DNA of 19,144 nt from an uncultured SAR86 cluster bacterium (GCA_938075575.1 CALJHI010000088.1:1-19144), one strand, 5' to 3'. Shown: positions 7,814-14,222, counted from the first letter of the stretch. Translations and numbers: made by a program. Notes: generated by a model not told the origin, from the letters alone.

Positions 7814-7874
7814 ATATAACTCCTCATTTTATATATAAGCCAGTATTGGCCATTTATTTCAATTACGAAATTTT

Positions 7875-7904
7875 ACTATAACAAATCTAAATTTAACTAT
7901 GCAA
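7875..7904 (-). promoter_or_regulatory. Proteorhodopsin promoter (extended -10)
   Basis: On the minus strand TTGCAT (7899-7904) is followed by an 18-base spacer and TATAGT (7875-7880), which is preceded by TG plus one base, an extended -10. The predicted start near 7868 leaves a leader of about 55 bases that includes a small GCCA/TGGC hairpin (7839-7850) and the GAGGAG ribosome site. The promoter sits between the DUF3501 stop and the rhodopsin, so light-pump expression can be uncoupled from the upstream operon. Confidence 0.6.
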
Positions 7905-7916
7905 GAATATATGCAA
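7898..7916. repeat. Direct repeat TATGCAA, 12-bp period, over the proteorhodopsin -35
   Basis: TATGCAA occurs at 7898-7904 and again at 7910-7916. One copy contains the -35 hexamer and the other lies just upstream. It could be a tandem activator site or a second -35; two 7-base copies in AT-rich DNA may also be chance. Confidence 0.35.
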
Positions 7917-7922
7917 ATTAAT

Positions 7923-8507
7923 TTAAGCGAAATCTTGAGATAAAGACAATGAAATATCCGATTTAATGATTGTCTCAGGTACTTGGTATTCAGGGTGATC
8001 TATACCCATAATCACATTAGCGCCATTCTTCCAGTCATTAATCATTGCGGCACCAAACTCATATCTTAAATAATGCACGGCAGAAGTCTTAGTATCATCC
8101 TCTCTCTCAAGATCTTCATCAGCTATAGCGAAAACTTTGTTATGAGATCCGACCTTTATCCATATTTTTCTTTCTATTCCTTTAAGGATCTTTAACTTTT
8201 CCTTTCTTTCTTCAACATTCGGATACTCTATTAGCATAACCGCCTTAAGATTTGTTCCATCAGGTATCAAAGGATTATAGGCATCTAGTTCTTCATTAAT
8301 TCCCTCGGAATCAAAGATTTTTTCTATTCTTAACATTTCTTGGATCTGATACTGAATAGTGTTTTTATTCTCAAAAAGTAATACAACGTTCTCACCTATA
8401 TATACTTTTCTAGATTTTTTCTCTTCTAAAACTCTATTTCTGAATGATTCTCTCTCAATAGAGTATTGCTCGAGTGAAAACAGGTCTGATCTATTTAATT
8501 TATTCAT
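7923..8507 (-). CDS. DUF3501 family protein
   Basis: This 194-residue soluble protein has no signal peptide or membrane segment. Blocks EYPNVEERKEKLKILKGIER, IWIKVGSH, IADEDLERE and KTSAVHYLRYEF match the DUF3501 family as I recall it. Its function is not established, but family members are commonly found next to rubrerythrin and a GlpC-like Fe-S protein, as here. No cysteine pairs or metal motif stand out. The ATG directly follows the upstream stop (TAAATG) and only a weak GGAA lies in front, so translation is probably coupled to the Fe-S gene. No hairpin terminator is evident after its stop, so some transcription may run on into proteorhodopsin. Confidence 0.82.
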   Translation of the reverse strand: MNKLNRSDLFSLEQYSIERESFRNRVLEEKKSRKVYIGENVVLLFENKNTIQYQIQEMLRIEKIFDSEGINEELDAYNPLIPDGTNLKAVMLIEYPNVEERKEKLKILKGIERKIWIKVGSHNKVFAIADEDLEREDDTKTSAVHYLRYEFGAAMINDWKNGANVIMGIDHPEYQVPETIIKSDISLSLSQDFA

Positions 8508-9866
8508 TTATATTCCATAAGCCTCTTTTAAAATTGAAATTGGGTGAAGACTAATCTCCGTTTGAGGATCAAGCGCTTCACCGATATGTTGTGATGCCAT
8601 TGGGCAATCAGATGTAAAGATTTGTGGTTCAAACTTTTTAGCTTTTGAAACAACAGGTCTCCTAATTTTTATTGATTTTTCATGTGATTCAACTTTGACT
8701 GCATATGTTCCATCATGCCCAGAGCATCTCTCAATAATATCAACCGAGGCGCCTGGAATCATTGCCAATATTTCTTTTGTTTTAGGGCCAATATTTTGCA
8801 CTCTTTGATGGCAAGCAGCTTGATATGAAATTTTGTCGAACTCTTTCGTAAAGTCCTTATTAAATAATCCCTCTTTATCTCTGAGTGATAAATACTCAAA
8901 TGGATCAAAGATTTTACTTTTTACTAATTGGACGTCTTGATCATCAGGAAACATTAATGGTAGTTCTTGTTTATACATAAGAACGCATGATGGAATGGGA
9001 GCTATGATGTCATAGCCATCATTAATCGCTTCCACTAGTTTTGGAATATTGAATTCTTTGGCCACTTCAACACTTTCTAAATCACCAAGCTCAAGTTTGG
9101 GCATCCCACAGCATCTTTCTTTCTCAATAAGTTCTGTTTTTATTTTATTAAATCTTAGAACTTTGATAAGATCTTCACCAATATCAGGCGTATTGTAGTT
9201 GCAATAACAAGTACCAAATATCATAACCTTGCCAGATGTTTTATTGGTTTGAGATATTTCTACATCAGATTTACCTAATTTTTTATATCTCTTCTTTAAC
9301 GTATTTGAATCAAATTTAGGCAGAGTTGCATTTGAATGGATCCCTCCAATTTTCTCAATTGCAGTTCTAGCAATCTTTGACTCTGTGATTTTATTGATTG
9401 TTAGATCAATGACAGGTATTGATCCATATTTAAAATTATCAGTTGAGCTAAGGGCTTTGTCTCTGATTTTTTTCTTCAGCGGATCATTATTCTCTTTAAA
9501 ATTTGCAGCCTTTGATCTGAGCATTAAATGTGGAAAATCTAAGGCCCAAGGATGAGGCGGAACGTATGGGCATTTTGTTTGATAGCAAAGGTCACACATA
9601 TAACATTCATCAACAACTTTCTTGTAGTCTTTTTTGTCTACACTATCAATATCAAAAGTTTCTGATTCGTCTATTAAATCAAAAAGGGTGGGATAAGCAT
9701 CACATAGGCTTACACAACGTCTACAGCCGTGGCATATTTCAAATGTTCTGTATAGCTCATCGTCAATCTTATTTTGATCATAGAATTCTGGATTTTTCCA
9801 GTCTAGATTATGTCGAGTAGGCGCATCTATACCACCTTCTCGAGAAGTTTCTATTTTTTCTGCCAT
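8508..9866 (-). CDS. Fe-S oxidoreductase with two 4Fe-4S motifs and CCG domains (GlpC/HdrD-like)
   Basis: This 452-residue soluble protein resembles the electron-transfer subunits GlpC and heterodisulfide reductase HdrD. The N-terminal ferredoxin part has two clusters: C45-x2-C48-x2-C51-x3-C55 and C88-x2-C91-x2-C94-x4-C99, the last cysteine preceding PYVPPHPW. Two cysteine-rich (CCG) domains follow. The first includes C220, C222, C252-C253-G254 and C294; the second includes C352, C381-S-G and C421, so its central motif is CSG rather than CCG. Relatives pass electrons between a quinone or flavoprotein and a partner. It lies between rubrerythrin and DUF3501, so electron delivery to the rubrerythrin is plausible but inferred. 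The ATG lacks an adjacent Shine-Dalgarno, and a strong hairpin precedes it. Confidence 0.88.
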   Translation of the reverse strand: MAEKIETSREGGIDAPTRHNLDWKNPEFYDQNKIDDELYRTFEICHGCRRCVSLCDAYPTLFDLIDESETFDIDSVDKKDYKKVVDECYMCDLCYQTKCPYVPPHPWALDFPHLMLRSKAANFKENNDPLKKKIRDKALSSTDNFKYGSIPVIDLTINKITESKIARTAIEKIGGIHSNATLPKFDSNTLKKRYKKLGKSDVEISQTNKTSGKVMIFGTCYCNYNTPDIGEDLIKVLRFNKIKTELIEKERCCGMPKLELGDLESVEVAKEFNIPKLVEAINDGYDIIAPIPSCVLMYKQELPLMFPDDQDVQLVKSKIFDPFEYLSLRDKEGLFNKDFTKEFDKISYQAACHQRVQNIGPKTKEILAMIPGASVDIIERCSGHDGTYAVKVESHEKSIKIRRPVVSKAKKFEPQIFTSDCPMASQHIGEALDPQTEISLHPISILKEAYGI

Positions 9867-9871
9867 TTTGT

Positions 9872-9898
9872 AAAAAGGAGGTTGTTACCAACCTCCTT
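9872..9898 (-). terminator. Intercistronic hairpin: partial terminator/attenuator after rubrerythrin
   Basis: On the minus strand AAGGAGGTTG (9889-9898) pairs perfectly with CAACCTCCTT (9875-9884) across a GTAA loop, which has the GNRA tetraloop form, and five T residues (9872-9876) finish the structure. It begins 8 bases after the rubrerythrin stop and ends just before the Fe-S gene ATG. It could set a high rubrerythrin to Fe-S ratio or stabilise the rubrerythrin mRNA end. The 5' arm is itself a perfect Shine-Dalgarno sequence locked in the stem. Confidence 0.72.
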
Positions 9899-9906
9899 GA
9901 ATTGAA

Positions 9907-10323
9907 TTAGACTACTTCGTCTAAAGCCTTTTGGAATCTGTTGGCATGTGATCTCTCAGCTTTTGCTAGAGTTTCAAACCAATCAGCTATTTCATCAAAA
10001 CCTTCATCTCTTGCATCTTTAGCCATGCCTGGATACATATCAGTGTATTCGTGTGTTTCACCAGCAATAGCAGATTTAAGATTTGAGACTGTATCTCCAA
10101 ATGGTTCGCCAGTAGCAGGGTCTCCACATTCTTCAAGATACTCTAAGTGACCATGAGCATGGCCAGTTTCACCTTCAGCAGTTGATCTGAATACAGCAGC
10201 AACATCGTTGTAGCCCTCTACGTCAGCTTTTTGTGCAAAGTATAAATATCTTCTATTTGCTTGAGATTCTCCAGCAAATGCATCTTTCAAATGACCTTCA
10301 GTTTTAGATCCTTTTAAATCCAT
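9907..10323 (-). CDS. Rubrerythrin (diiron ferritin-like peroxidase, no rubredoxin domain)
   Basis: The ATG at 10321-10323 gives 138 residues with GGAGG eight bases upstream. The protein is a single four-helix ferritin-like domain. Diiron ligands are E19 (AGES), E52-x2-H55 (GETGH), E89 and E92 (GETHEY) and E123-x2-H126 (AERSH), the rubrerythrin arrangement. Rubrerythrins reduce hydrogen peroxide to water in the cytoplasm. The C-terminal rubredoxin-like FeS4 domain of classical members is absent: the protein ends a few residues after the last helix, and its only cysteine is C66. It therefore needs an external electron donor, for which the Fe-S protein downstream is a candidate. The promoter carries an OxyR-like site. 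A longer reading frame upstream would run through the promoter and is rejected. Confidence 0.93.
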   Translation of the reverse strand: MDLKGSKTEGHLKDAFAGESQANRRYLYFAQKADVEGYNDVAAVFRSTAEGETGHAHGHLEYLEECGDPATGEPFGDTVSNLKSAIAGETHEYTDMYPGMAKDARDEGFDEIADWFETLAKAERSHANRFQKALDEVV

Positions 10324-10352
10324 AATTTTTTCCTCCATAGAATTACTAGTTA

Positions 10353-10380
10353 ATAATATTGATAAAACATATATTTTCAA
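10353..10380 (-). promoter_or_regulatory. Rubrerythrin promoter
   Basis: On the minus strand TTGAAA (10375-10380) and TATTAT (10353-10358) are separated by 16 bases. The start would fall near 10346, giving a leader of about 23 bases that contains the GGAGG ribosome site. The OxyR-like operator begins at the base immediately upstream of the -35. Confidence 0.65.
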
Positions 10381-10417
10381 TATGTTTTTCTCTATACTAT
10401 ATATAGACATTACCTAT
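10381..10417. promoter_or_regulatory. OxyR operator between rubrerythrin and oxyR
   Basis: The E. coli OxyR consensus is two copies of ATAGnTnnnAnCTAT spaced by seven bases. Here 10403-10417 reads ATAGACATTACCTAT (nine of ten defined positions). After exactly seven bases (10396-10402), 10381-10395 reads TATGTTTTTCTCTAT (six of ten). The 37-bp site abuts the rubrerythrin -35, the position used by OxyR as an activator, and lies about 55 bases upstream of the oxyR start, so it may also serve autoregulation. Confidence 0.65.
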
Positions 10418-10446
10418 TAATAGATATTTAAAATAAGTTAAAACAT

Positions 10447-10465
10447 ATAAATGATAATCATTCTC
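10447..10465. promoter_or_regulatory. Fur-box-like palindrome in front of oxyR
   Basis: Bases 10447-10465 match the 19-bp Fur consensus at 15 positions by hand alignment. The core AATGAT-A-ATCATT (10450-10462) is a perfect 6-1-6 dyad. The site ends seven bases before the oxyR ATG and overlaps the possible -10 hexamers TATAAA (10446-10451) and GATAAT (10453-10458), a repressor position. Confidence 0.55.
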
Positions 10466-10472
10466 ATTCACT

Positions 10473-11393
10473 ATGAATCTTAGAGATCTAGCCTACATTG
10501 TTGCAGTCGCTGATCAGGGAAGTTTTATTAAAGCATCTAAGTTTTGCAATGTATCTCAACCTACTCTTAGCGGCCAAATCAAAAAACTTGAAGAATATCT
10601 TGGAAATCCTATCTTTGAAAGATCAACCAAAAGCTTATCAGTGACTAAGTTCGGAGAGCAGGTTATTGAAAAGGCAAGATTAATAGTTAACGATGCTGAT
10701 CAAATAACAAAACTCTCTAAAGAAAATATGGACCCTTGGTCTACGCCACTTAGGCTTGGCATTATTCCGACCTTGGGACCATACTTAATTCCCAAGTTTT
10801 TCTTACAGTTGAAACATAAAATACCAGGATCAAAAGTTTTTTTTGATGAAAATATAACTGAAAACCTAATGAGCAAGCTGTCTACAGGAGAGTTAGATGC
10901 TGTTCTTTTAGCAACAGATGTCGATAAAAAAAAATTTAATACCCTTGATCTATTTGAGGAGCCTTTTTGGGCTGCATTCCACAAAGGTAGTAATTTAAGA
11001 AATATTGATAATCTAAAATCATCAGATCTTAAAAAAGAGAGAATGCTATTACTTCATGATGGCCATTGTCTAAGAGATCAAGCCTTGCAGGTTTGCTCTC
11101 CTAAAGATTTAGATACCGAGCAAAACCTTGATACTAGGGCAACAAGTTTAGAGACATTAATAAATATAGTTGCAGCTGGAGAGGGGTTTACGTTAATACC
11201 AGCATTGGCACTTCAGTCCTCATGGACAACAGATATGGGAATATTTGTTGGTAAAATTAACCAGAAAAATGCTTCTAGAAAAATTAGACTTGTTTATAGA
11301 AAGAGTTTTTCTAAAGAGAGCTTGTTAAAAGACCTGGCCGCTATGATTACAGAACAGTCTCCAAATACAGTTAAAATTTTGCTAAATAATTAA
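10473..11393 (+). CDS. oxyR: Hydrogen-peroxide-sensing LysR-type regulator OxyR
   Basis: This 306-residue protein matches the length of E. coli OxyR (305) and its layout. An N-terminal winged helix-turn-helix (1-60, LAYIVAVADQGSF then VSQPTLSGQIKKLE) is followed by a linker helix and a two-lobe regulatory domain. The diagnostic DGHCLRDQALQVC segment places redox cysteines at C199 and C208, the same numbers as in E. coli; peroxide joins them in a disulfide that makes OxyR an activator. T100 in the IIPTLGPY turn is also conserved. The ATG has no Shine-Dalgarno. It is divergent from the rubrerythrin operon, with an OxyR-like operator and a Fur-like box between. An A9 run (10926-10934) lies in its coding sequence. 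coaD follows 19 bases downstream. Confidence 0.96.
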   Translation: MNLRDLAYIVAVADQGSFIKASKFCNVSQPTLSGQIKKLEEYLGNPIFERSTKSLSVTKFGEQVIEKARLIVNDADQITKLSKENMDPWSTPLRLGIIPTLGPYLIPKFFLQLKHKIPGSKVFFDENITENLMSKLSTGELDAVLLATDVDKKKFNTLDLFEEPFWAAFHKGSNLRNIDNLKSSDLKKERMLLLHDGHCLRDQALQVCSPKDLDTEQNLDTRATSLETLINIVAAGEGFTLIPALALQSSWTTDMGIFVGKINQKNASRKIRLVYRKSFSKESLLKDLAAMITEQSPNTVKILLNN

Positions 11394-11406
11394 TGTTTAG
11401 TATTAT
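11379..11406 (+). promoter_or_regulatory. Possible coaD promoter giving a leaderless mRNA
   Basis: TTGCTA (11379-11384, inside the 3' end of oxyR) and TATTAT (11401-11406) are 16 bases apart. TATTAT ends six bases before the coaD ATG at 11413, and there is no ribosome-binding site in the gap. Confidence 0.45.
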
Positions 11407-11412
11407 TGCTAT

Positions 11413-11898
11413 ATGAAAGTAGCAATCTATCCTGGATCATTTGATCCAATAACATTAGGCCATATGGATATTATCGATAGAGGCTGTGGTTTATTTGACA
11501 AAATAGTAGTTGCCGTTGCGCAAAGCGAGAGCAAGAATCCCTTATTCTCTCTTGATGAGAGAGTTAGACTTATAAAACAGATATACAAAGACAATGGTGA
11601 TGTCGAGGTTTTAGGTTTCCCAAGACAGCTTACTGTTGATTTGGCCAGAGAACATAATGCATGTGCAATAATCAGAGGGTTAAGGGCTGTAGCGGATTTT
11701 GAATATGAGTTTCAGCTCGCAACAATGAATAGAGCGCTTGCTCCAGACATTGAGAGTATATTTTTAACACCAAAGGAAAGCTTGATATATGTTTCATCAA
11801 GTCTTATTAAAGAGATATCTGACTTAAAAGGAGACGTCTCTAAATTTGTACATCCCATTGTAGAACAGGCTCTGAAAGCTAAACTAGATAGAAGTTAA
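11413..11898 (+). CDS. coaD: Phosphopantetheine adenylyltransferase
   Basis: This 161-residue cytosolic enzyme transfers AMP from ATP to 4'-phosphopantetheine to give dephospho-CoA, the fourth step of coenzyme A synthesis. The nucleotidyltransferase motif is YPGSFDPITLGH (6-17) with H17 as the key histidine. IIRGLRAVADFEYEFQLA and the YVSSSLIKEI block (about 125-134) match E. coli CoaD almost residue for residue, and the length is near the 159 of E. coli. The ATG lacks a Shine-Dalgarno and follows a -10-like TATTAT by six bases. The stop TAA shares TTAA with the mutM stop on the other strand, so the two genes overlap by 4 bp tail to tail. Confidence 0.97.
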   Translation: MKVAIYPGSFDPITLGHMDIIDRGCGLFDKIVVAVAQSESKNPLFSLDERVRLIKQIYKDNGDVEVLGFPRQLTVDLAREHNACAIIRGLRAVADFEYEFQLATMNRALAPDIESIFLTPKESLIYVSSSLIKEISDLKGDVSKFVHPIVEQALKAKLDRS

Positions 11899-12704
11899 GA
11901 CTGACAACTCTTGCAATAGTATGTTGCTCTTTGGTTTTGTACAACCTTACTAATCTTTTCATTGCACCCAAAACATTTCTCATTCTCTCTTCCATATACC
12001 TTTAACTTAAATTTAAAATAACCAGCACTTCCATCGGCAGAATAAAAGTCTTTAAGAGTTGTGCCTCCAACTTTTATAGCTCTTTTCAGTACATCCTTTA
12101 TATTTTTTACCAAAGTCTTACATTCAGATAGTTCTATATTATTTGCAGACCTCAAAGGGTTTATTTTTGCCATATATAAACTTTCAGAGGCATATATATT
12201 TCCAATACCTACTACATTTTTTTGGTTCATTATTAAACTTTTTATTGAAGTCTTAGAATTTTTACATATGTTATTTAGATAGACTGCATCAAACTTTTTA
12301 TCCAAAGGTTCAATTCCAAGATTTTTAATTAGGAAGTGAGCATCTAATTTTTCTGTCAGATGAATTGAACCAAATCTTCTAGGGTCATTGTAAGTAATCT
12401 TTTTGTTGTTAAAAATTAGTTCTACGTGATCATGCTTTTTAAAATAATTATCAGATTTATCTGATATTCTTAGGCTACCCGACATACCAAGATGTAAAAG
12501 CATAGAATATTTTTTGAATGAAAATATTATATATTTTGCCCTTCTTTCAATATCTTCAATCCTTACATCTTTTACAATAGACTCAAAATTACTATCAACT
12601 TTCCACCTAAGATTAGGGTTATTTACTTTAGAAGATTTTATTATTTTGCCTTTAAAATCTGAAATTGCCCTAAAAGTTGTTTCAACCTCTGGAAGTTCAG
12701 GCAT
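11895..12704 (-). CDS. mutM: Formamidopyrimidine-DNA glycosylase
   Basis: This 269-residue base-excision repair enzyme removes 8-oxoguanine and formamidopyrimidines and cleaves the abasic site. It starts MPELPEVET, with P2 as the Schiff-base nucleophile after methionine removal and E3 as general acid. K57 (RRAKY) and the GIGNIYASE helix-two-turn-helix with N169 contact the DNA backbone. The C-terminal zinc finger is C244-x2-C247 and C264-x2-C267, with R259 in NQRATYYC. The length equals the E. coli protein. The ATG lies 3 bases after the tolC stop with AAGG inside the tolC end, so the two are cotranscribed. With oxyR and rubrerythrin nearby, it adds an oxidative-damage theme, but tolC-mutM pairing may be incidental. 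Confidence 0.97.
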   Translation of the reverse strand: MPELPEVETTFRAISDFKGKIIKSSKVNNPNLRWKVDSNFESIVKDVRIEDIERRAKYIIFSFKKYSMLLHLGMSGSLRISDKSDNYFKKHDHVELIFNNKKITYNDPRRFGSIHLTEKLDAHFLIKNLGIEPLDKKFDAVYLNNICKNSKTSIKSLIMNQKNVVGIGNIYASESLYMAKINPLRSANNIELSECKTLVKNIKDVLKRAIKVGGTTLKDFYSADGSAGYFKFKLKVYGRENEKCFGCNEKISKVVQNQRATYYCKSCQS

Positions 12705-12707
12705 TAC

Positions 12708-14054
12708 TTACCTTAGCAAATTATTAATATTTACTATGTCCTTAGGAGCAATTGTTCCAGATGCAAGAGCAAGCCTTAGATTGGCTAATATATAGTCATA
12801 TTTTGCATTGGCTAGATTTTTTTCTGCACTATATAGATTTTTTTCTGCTTGTAATAAATCTACTACATTCCTAGTCCCGACTTTATATCCTACTTGAGTT
12901 GCTTCTAGTGCACTTGTTGCTGAAATGACAGCCTGTTTTTGCGCAGTAACGTTTGCAACAAGAGTAATAACATTTGAGTATTGAGATCTAACTTCTTGAA
13001 TAACAGACCTTTCAGCAAATAATGTATTTTCTGTAGTTCTATCATATTGAGCATAAGCCTGCTTTCTTCTAGAGGTTACAGCTCCGCCTTGAAAAATTGG
13101 CATACTTAATTGGATAGCATAGTTTTTTCTTCCTGTAACTGATGGAACCGGTATGCCTTGCCCATTAATACTAAACCCTTCGTAGTTATATTGATTGGTT
13201 TCAGACTCAGATTCTGTTCCTACTATATTAATTTTTGGAAGATGATTAGACGCCGCACTTCTAGCACCACTTTTTGCAGCATCTTTCCTAAGATATGCAG
13301 CTTTAAGTCTATAGTTTTTTTTCAAAGCAAGCTCAACCCATTTTTCCTTAGAAGAAGGGGTGGGCGCAACTATCTCAAGGTCATCACCAAGCTGATCTAC
13401 GGTAAAGACCTCTCTACCAATTAATGCATTTAAAGCTTCTCTTGCAGAAAATAGACTACCTTCGGAACGTATTCTTGATGCTTTGCTAATATCATATGCA
13501 AGCTGAGCCTCTTGCACTCCAGTAATGGCAGATAGCCCAACCTCAAACCTTTGCTTAGCTTGATCTAATTGTTGTTTAATTGCTTTTTCTTCAGATATTG
13601 CTGCATTTAAGTTGTCAATTGCTCTCAAAACTCCAAAGTACAACTCAGCAGTTCTCAGTAATAAATTTTGTTGTTCATACGCAAAATCAGCCTCAGCCGC
13701 TGTAGATAGAGACTTTGATTGCTTGTATGAGAACCAACTATCAAGCCTAAGCAATGGTTGAGTAATAGATGCAGATGATGAGAACGAATTATAGTTTTGG
13801 GTAAGTTCTTTATTTTGATAATATTCATTCCAGTTAGTGCTTCCACTAATTGAAACATTAGGTAGCAGGGCTGCTCTGCCTTGGACAACAATCTCTTTAT
13901 CAGATAGATATGTATATTCAGCAGCTCTATACGTTGGATCATTTTCTAACGCTTCATTATAGATATCTAAAATATTTTCAGATTTTACAGCAGGCGCATT
14001 AAGCACCAGGGCAAGTAGCAAGAGAAGAAAATTCTTATTATTTTTTATAATCAT
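12708..14054 (-). CDS. tolC: TolC-family outer membrane channel protein
   Basis: This 448-residue protein has a signal peptide at about 1-25 (basic start, leucine run, then APAVKS) and two tandem outer-membrane-efflux repeats, about 27-215 and 235-440, each with two long coiled helices and beta-strand pairs. The opening NILDIYNEALENDPTYRAA and the closing GTRNVVDLLQAEKNLYSAEKN blocks are typical of TolC proper. Trimers form the outer-membrane exit duct for tripartite efflux pumps and type I secretion. No pump or adaptor gene is nearby, consistent with a shared TolC. The ATG has only a weak AAAAG upstream, and a TAGAAT lies 7 bases away. mutM follows 3 bases after the stop. Confidence 0.9.
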   Translation of the reverse strand: MIIKNNKNFLLLLLALVLNAPAVKSENILDIYNEALENDPTYRAAEYTYLSDKEIVVQGRAALLPNVSISGSTNWNEYYQNKELTQNYNSFSSSASITQPLLRLDSWFSYKQSKSLSTAAEADFAYEQQNLLLRTAELYFGVLRAIDNLNAAISEEKAIKQQLDQAKQRFEVGLSAITGVQEAQLAYDISKASRIRSEGSLFSAREALNALIGREVFTVDQLGDDLEIVAPTPSSKEKWVELALKKNYRLKAAYLRKDAAKSGARSAASNHLPKINIVGTESESETNQYNYEGFSINGQGIPVPSVTGRKNYAIQLSMPIFQGGAVTSRRKQAYAQYDRTTENTLFAERSVIQEVRSQYSNVITLVANVTAQKQAVISATSALEATQVGYKVGTRNVVDLLQAEKNLYSAEKNLANAKYDYILANLRLALASGTIAPKDIVNINNLLR

Positions 14055-14061
14055 CTTTTAT

Positions 14062-14067
14062 ATTCTA
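14062..14067 (-). promoter_or_regulatory. Possible tolC -10 element, near-leaderless
   Basis: On the minus strand TAGAAT ends seven bases before the tolC ATG at 14054, with no convincing -35. Transcription would begin at or one base before the start codon. Confidence 0.3.
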
Positions 14068-14076
14068 ACTTATATT

Positions 14077-14128
14077 CAATGTGTGCAGTGTAAACATTTT
14101 AATAATTTTTGCAATGTTATACATTTTA
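14077..14128. repeat. Two CAATGT...ACATTTTA dyads in the tolC-parE gap
   Basis: CAATGT occurs at 14077 and 14112 and ACATTTTA at 14094 and 14121. Each pair forms an inverted AATGT/ACATT arrangement, with spacers of 11 and 3 bases. The repeated half-sites lie upstream of both tolC and parE, as a regulator site would. The rest of this 168-bp gap shows no gene or terminator. Confidence 0.35.
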
Positions 14129-14222
14129 TTCAAATTAAATGACTTGGGCGACATTATTACTAATTTCTTAGAGTAGAATATATAGAAATAGTTCAATATT
14201 AAAATAATAAGGCATACATAAA

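Noticed and set aside
7898..7916. CRISPR-like or larger tandem repeat array
   Set aside because: Only two 7-base copies are present; no array with regular spacers was seen anywhere in the window.
9530..9820. 96-codon plus-strand open frame inside the Fe-S oxidoreductase gene
   Set aside because: It is antisense to the cysteine motifs of the ferredoxin part; its apparent histidine/serine pattern mirrors that coding sequence.
10324..10410. N-terminal extension of rubrerythrin with a hydrophobic, signal-peptide-like start
   Set aside because: It would be translated through the OxyR-like site, the -35 and the -10. The GGAGG eight bases before the ATG at 10323 and the rubrerythrin family N-terminus support the short form.
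10700..10984. 94-codon minus-strand open frame inside oxyR
   Set aside because: It is a shadow of the OxyR regulatory domain, with no start signal and no family resemblance.
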